From Streptomyces aculeolatus (GTDB lineage: Bacteria > Actinomycetota > Actinomycetes > Streptomycetales > Streptomycetaceae): DNA of 64,000 nt. The notes below the pieces were generated by a model that worked only from the letters and a program-made list of their open reading frames with translations, had not been told where the DNA came from and did not search any database. Below are positions 61,582-64,000 of this stretch, in pieces (position 1 is the stretch's first letter; each line of letters begins with the position of its first letter). Both the position numbers and the translations under genes were made by a program. The stretch spans positions 62,001 to 126,000 of the forward strand of contig NZ_JAINRD010000015.1 of the NCBI RefSeq assembly GCF_020400605.1, given 5' to 3'.

Positions 61582-62094
61582 GTGAAGAAGGTCGCCATCG
61601 TCGGCTGCGGAGGCAGCGGCAAATCCCACGTGGCCCGCGAGCTGGGCAGGATCCTCGACGCCCCGGTCACGCACCTGGACGCCGCGTTCTACGACGACGA
61701 GTGGAACGCGCTGCCCATGGACAAGTTCGCCGAGTTGCAGCGCGAGCTGGTGGCGCAGCCGCAGTGGGTGATCGACGGCAACTACAACTCGACGCTGCCG
61801 GTGCGGCTCGAAGCCTGCGACACGGTGGTTCTGATGGACGTGTCGACCGTGGCGGCCCTGTACGGGATCTTCTCCCGGCAGATCCGGCATGGCGCCGGGC
61901 ACAAGGGCAACGGCGTGCACAACCGCATCCACTGGGGCGTGATCAAGTACGTCGCCACGTACCGCCGCAAAATGCGGCCCCGGGTGATGGCGAAGATCGA
62001 GGAGTACGCCGCCGGCCGAGCCGACGTGGTGCTGCTGGCCAACCGGCGCCAGACGCGCCGCTGGCTGCGGAAGGTGGCCGCCGAGCAGTCCTGA
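61582..62094 (+). CDS. P-loop kinase, adenylate-kinase/topology-modulation type
   Basis: 170-residue NTPase. Walker A is VAIVGCGGSGKSHVARELG, then LDAPVTHLDAAFYDDEWNALP, a lid-like region (WVIDGNYNSTLPVRLEACDTVVLMDVST) and an Arg/Lys-rich helix, as in the DNA topology modulation (FlaR)/AAA_18 family of small kinases. It probably phosphorylates a nucleotide or nucleoside-like substrate of the pathway. GTG at 61582 has GGAG 5 nt upstream; an earlier in-frame ATG at 61528 lacks family sequence. It ends 31 bp before the next gene. Confidence 0.75.
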   Translation: MKKVAIVGCGGSGKSHVARELGRILDAPVTHLDAAFYDDEWNALPMDKFAELQRELVAQPQWVIDGNYNSTLPVRLEACDTVVLMDVSTVAALYGIFSRQIRHGAGHKGNGVHNRIHWGVIKYVATYRRKMRPRVMAKIEEYAAGRADVVLLANRRQTRRWLRKVAAEQS

Positions 62095-62125
62095 ACGGCC
62101 CGCGCCCCCGGAGCGGGGGTGCGGC

Positions 62126-62971
62126 ATGAACCAGCCCAACCCGTTCCTCGACCCCGCCCGCCAGCGCGAGCTGTATGGGCACGCCTCCCGGCTGGCCGGA
62201 CGGGCCAGCGCCTTGATGCGCGCGAAGTCCTCCGGCCGCCCCGTGCCCGAGGCGATCGTCGCCCTGGTGCAGACCCACCATGCGCGTCCGGACCGCCTCG
62301 GCGTGGTGCTCGACATCGGCTGCGGTCGTGGCACGAGCACCCTGGCCATCGCCGAGCAACTCAGGCCCCAGCGCGTCGTCGGCCTGGACGCCGCCCCCAC
62401 CCTGCTCGCTCAAGCCCGCGAACGCGCCGAGGACCTGCCCGACACCGATGTGGATTTCATCGAAGGAGACTTCCACGACCTCCCGCTGCCCGCTGGGACG
62501 TGCGATGCCGCCGTCGCCGCGTTCTGCCTGTACCACTCGACGCAGCCCGAGGGCGCCATCGCGCAGATCGCCAAGGTTCTGACCCCTGGCGGCCTGGCCG
62601 TACTCGTCACCAAAGGACTCGACAGCTACCGAGAGATGGACCAGCTGGTCGCTGCGGCCGGCCTCGATGTGCGGGCCGAGAAGCACGAGAGCCTCTACAC
62701 CGCTGCGCACAGCGGCAACCTCGCCAAACTGGCCGCGACCTCACTCGACGTCATCGCCACCCTGGACGAGGACCACGTCTTCACCTTCGACGGCCACGAC
62801 CACGTGGCACAGTACGTCGCCACCAACCCCAAGTACGACCTCCCGCCCGGCCTGTACGGGAATCCCGAGGCCCTGGCAGCGGCCTTGCACGAGGTCGTCC
62901 CGGACCAACCGCTGACCACTCGGTCCCTCATCACCTTCGTCGTCGCGCAGTCGAAGGAGGGACCGGCATGA
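62126..62971 (+). CDS. class I SAM-dependent methyltransferase, second in operon
   Basis: 281 residues. SAM motif VVLDIGCGRGTSTLAIAEQLRPQRVVGLDAAPTLL, acidic loop VDFIEGDFHDLPLPAGTCDAAVAAFCLYHSTQPEGAIAQIAKVLTPGGLAVLVTKG, and a C-terminal helical part with DDHVFTFDGHDHVAQYVATNPKY-like sequence. It is unrelated in detail to the first methyltransferase of the operon, so two different methyl groups, or one methyl and one other SAM-dependent step, are likely. A small CCCCCG/CGGGGG hairpin sits just before its start. The stop overlaps the next gene in ATGA. Confidence 0.82.
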   Translation: MNQPNPFLDPARQRELYGHASRLAGRASALMRAKSSGRPVPEAIVALVQTHHARPDRLGVVLDIGCGRGTSTLAIAEQLRPQRVVGLDAAPTLLAQARERAEDLPDTDVDFIEGDFHDLPLPAGTCDAAVAAFCLYHSTQPEGAIAQIAKVLTPGGLAVLVTKGLDSYREMDQLVAAAGLDVRAEKHESLYTAAHSGNLAKLAATSLDVIATLDEDHVFTFDGHDHVAQYVATNPKYDLPPGLYGNPEALAAALHEVVPDQPLTTRSLITFVVAQSKEGPA

Positions 62972-63729
62972 CTCTCCCGCCCTTCACCAAGCGCTACGAG
63001 ACACCTGGGCGCGCGGCGGAGGCTGTGCGCCACTACCGGTGGATCAGCGAGCACGCGAGGCCGCTGCGGCAGCCGGCCCTCCACGACATCGGGGCAGCCA
63101 GCCTGACGTTCGAGCGTGTCGAGGGCCGCTCCGTACGCCCGGAAGACCTGCGGCGCATGGCGGAACTGCTGGGCCACGCACACGGTGCCGCCTGGCACAG
63201 CGACCTCCAGTCCGCCTCGCCGGGCACCCCGCACCACCACCAGGACGGCACGCCGTTCGACGACTACCTCGGCCCCCGGGAGATTGCGCTCCGGCGACGC
63301 CACGACCAGGGCCATCTGCCGAACAAGGTGGCCCTGTACGCGATGCTCGGCCTGCTGGAAGACACAGCGCAGGGACCGTTCGCCTTCTACAAGGACAGCA
63401 ACCCCCGGAACTTCATCATCACCGCGGCCGGCGACATCGTCACCGTCGACACCGACGACCTGTCCCTCGCCCCGATGGGATACGACCTCGCCAAGCTCAT
63501 CGCGACGCTCCACCTGACGTACGGACCGCTCGCGGACCAGGCCGTCAACGCCGCCCTCTTCGCGTACAACGCGGCGGCCGGATGCTACGGCGCACGGCTC
63601 GGCACAACGGACCGCGGACGCCTCGACGACTTCCTGGCACTGCACGCCGTCCTCACCGCTCCGTACGTCGGGCGCAACGGCTACCGCCACCGCTGGCCGC
63701 TCCGCTCCCACCTCCGAGGAACCCGATGA
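62968..63729 (+). CDS. APH-like phosphotransferase
   Basis: 253 residues with the aminoglycoside-phosphotransferase/choline-kinase fold. The N-terminal region (GAASLTFERVEGRSVRPEDLRRMAELLGHAHGAAWH) is followed by the catalytic loop FAFYKDSNPRNFIIT, in which the usual HGDxxxxN reads KDSNPRN with the catalytic Asp and Asn kept, and the metal Asp in IVTVDTDDLSLAPMGYDLAKLIATL. It should phosphorylate a small hydroxylated substrate, either as a biosynthetic step or as self-protection of the product. It overlaps neighbours on both sides by 4 nt. Confidence 0.75.
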   Translation: MTLPPFTKRYETPGRAAEAVRHYRWISEHARPLRQPALHDIGAASLTFERVEGRSVRPEDLRRMAELLGHAHGAAWHSDLQSASPGTPHHHQDGTPFDDYLGPREIALRRRHDQGHLPNKVALYAMLGLLEDTAQGPFAFYKDSNPRNFIITAAGDIVTVDTDDLSLAPMGYDLAKLIATLHLTYGPLADQAVNAALFAYNAAAGCYGARLGTTDRGRLDDFLALHAVLTAPYVGRNGYRHRWPLRSHLRGTR

Positions 63730-64000
63730 TCACCACCGAACTCGTCTTCGTACGGCACGGCCAGGCCCAATGCAACGCCGACGGCCTCGTAGGGGGCCCG
63801 CGCACCTGCACCGGACTGACCAACCTCGGGTACGCCCAGGTCGAGCAGGCCGCAGGTCGCCTGGTCGCCGAACACAGCAAGCAGCCCTTCGACCTCGTCT
63901 ACACCGGTCCGCGCATCCGGCTGGCCCAGACCGGCGAGATCATCGGCCGGACGCTGCGGATACCGGTCTCCACCGACGAGCGCCTCGACGGCCCTATCCA
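63726..64000 (+). CDS. histidine phosphatase family protein, 3' end cut by window
   Basis: The first 91 residues of a phosphoglycerate-mutase-like phosphatase are visible. LVFVRHGQAQCNADG holds the catalytic RHG motif; LTNLGYAQVEQAAGRLVAEH and FDLVYTGPRIRLAQTGEIIGR carry the second Arg and the helix after it. It begins ATG in an ATGA overlap with the kinase gene, so the operon continues beyond the window. With the HAD enzyme it gives the cluster two different phosphatases. Confidence 0.85.
   Translation, partial: MITTELVFVRHGQAQCNADGLVGGPRTCTGLTNLGYAQVEQAAGRLVAEHSKQPFDLVYTGPRIRLAQTGEIIGRTLRIPVSTDERLDGPI

Noticed and set aside
61485..62129. Plus-strand frame in another register starting ATGGCTTCC after the CgeB-like gene
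   Set aside because: Arg-rich shadow of the P-loop kinase gene, which has a clear Walker A and its own ribosome-binding site.

Overview
The window is high-GC actinobacterial DNA and almost certainly comes from a Streptomyces or a close relative. Three things point there: strong G/C third-position codon use, GTG starts and start/stop overlaps, and the families present (DUF2617, DUF3151, YbjN, HspR/HAIR heat-shock control, dcd, Gly-rich small membrane proteins). Both ends are cut inside genes.

Layout. (1) 1-13.2 kb is core metabolism: a 2-hydroxyacid dehydrogenase (cut), a PLP aminotransferase, DUF2617, a membrane-fused spermidine-synthase-like protein, a CoxG/SRPBCC protein, an aldose epimerase, pyrE, class II fructose-bisphosphate aldolase, DUF3151, and a three-gene kynurenine operon (tryptophan dioxygenase, kynureninase, probable formamidase) with overlapping genes. 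Several genes carry a TANNNT hexamer 12-13 nt before the start codon, as expected for leaderless transcripts. (2) 13.3-31 kb holds the heat-shock genes clpB and dnaK-grpE-dnaJ-hspR. HspR operators (HAIR) are visible before clpB and dnaK. Between the two units sits an accessory block: a broken Rieske oxygenase remnant, a 50-codon secreted peptide gene, five tandem paralogous TrmB/LuxR-type regulators whose last two copies share an almost identical 192-bp DNA-binding segment, a stand-alone LuxR protein, and a large NACHT-LRR (NLR-like) ATPase. (3) 31.2-40.5 kb holds an EtfD-like membrane Fe-S protein with a palindromic operator candidate, three tandem secreted seven-repeat FG-GAP propeller proteins, a Yip1-domain protein, dcd and a small zinc-ribbon protein. 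(4) At 40.7 kb a tRNA-Gly(CCC) gene is followed by an integrated element: tyrosine integrase, excisionase, XRE repressor with three operators, replication initiator and DnaC-like loader, DUF2637 protein, MobC, relaxase, and palindromes that may form oriT. No TraB/FtsK translocase is visible, so the element looks mobilizable rather than self-transmissible. (5) 49-54 kb is a sparser, lower-GC stretch with DUF317, a zinc-ribbon-like protein, a TsaA/TrmO-like methyltransferase and an XRE-TPR regulator. (6) 54.3 kb to the end is one long rightward run of eleven genes, mostly joined by 4-nt overlaps. They encode a small unknown protein, two methyltransferases, a HAD phosphatase, two glycosyltransferase-like proteins, a thymidylate-synthase-fold enzyme with Asp at the base-selecting position, a NodU/CmcH-type O-carbamoyltransferase, a P-loop kinase, an APH-like kinase and a histidine phosphatase.

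The best candidate for an undescribed system is this last operon. Read together, the genes suggest hydroxymethylation of a cytidine nucleotide followed by carbamoylation, glycosylation, methylation and phosphate handling, giving either a nucleoside natural product or a hypermodified nucleotide. The second candidate is the secreted-peptide plus five-regulator block beside the NLR-like protein.
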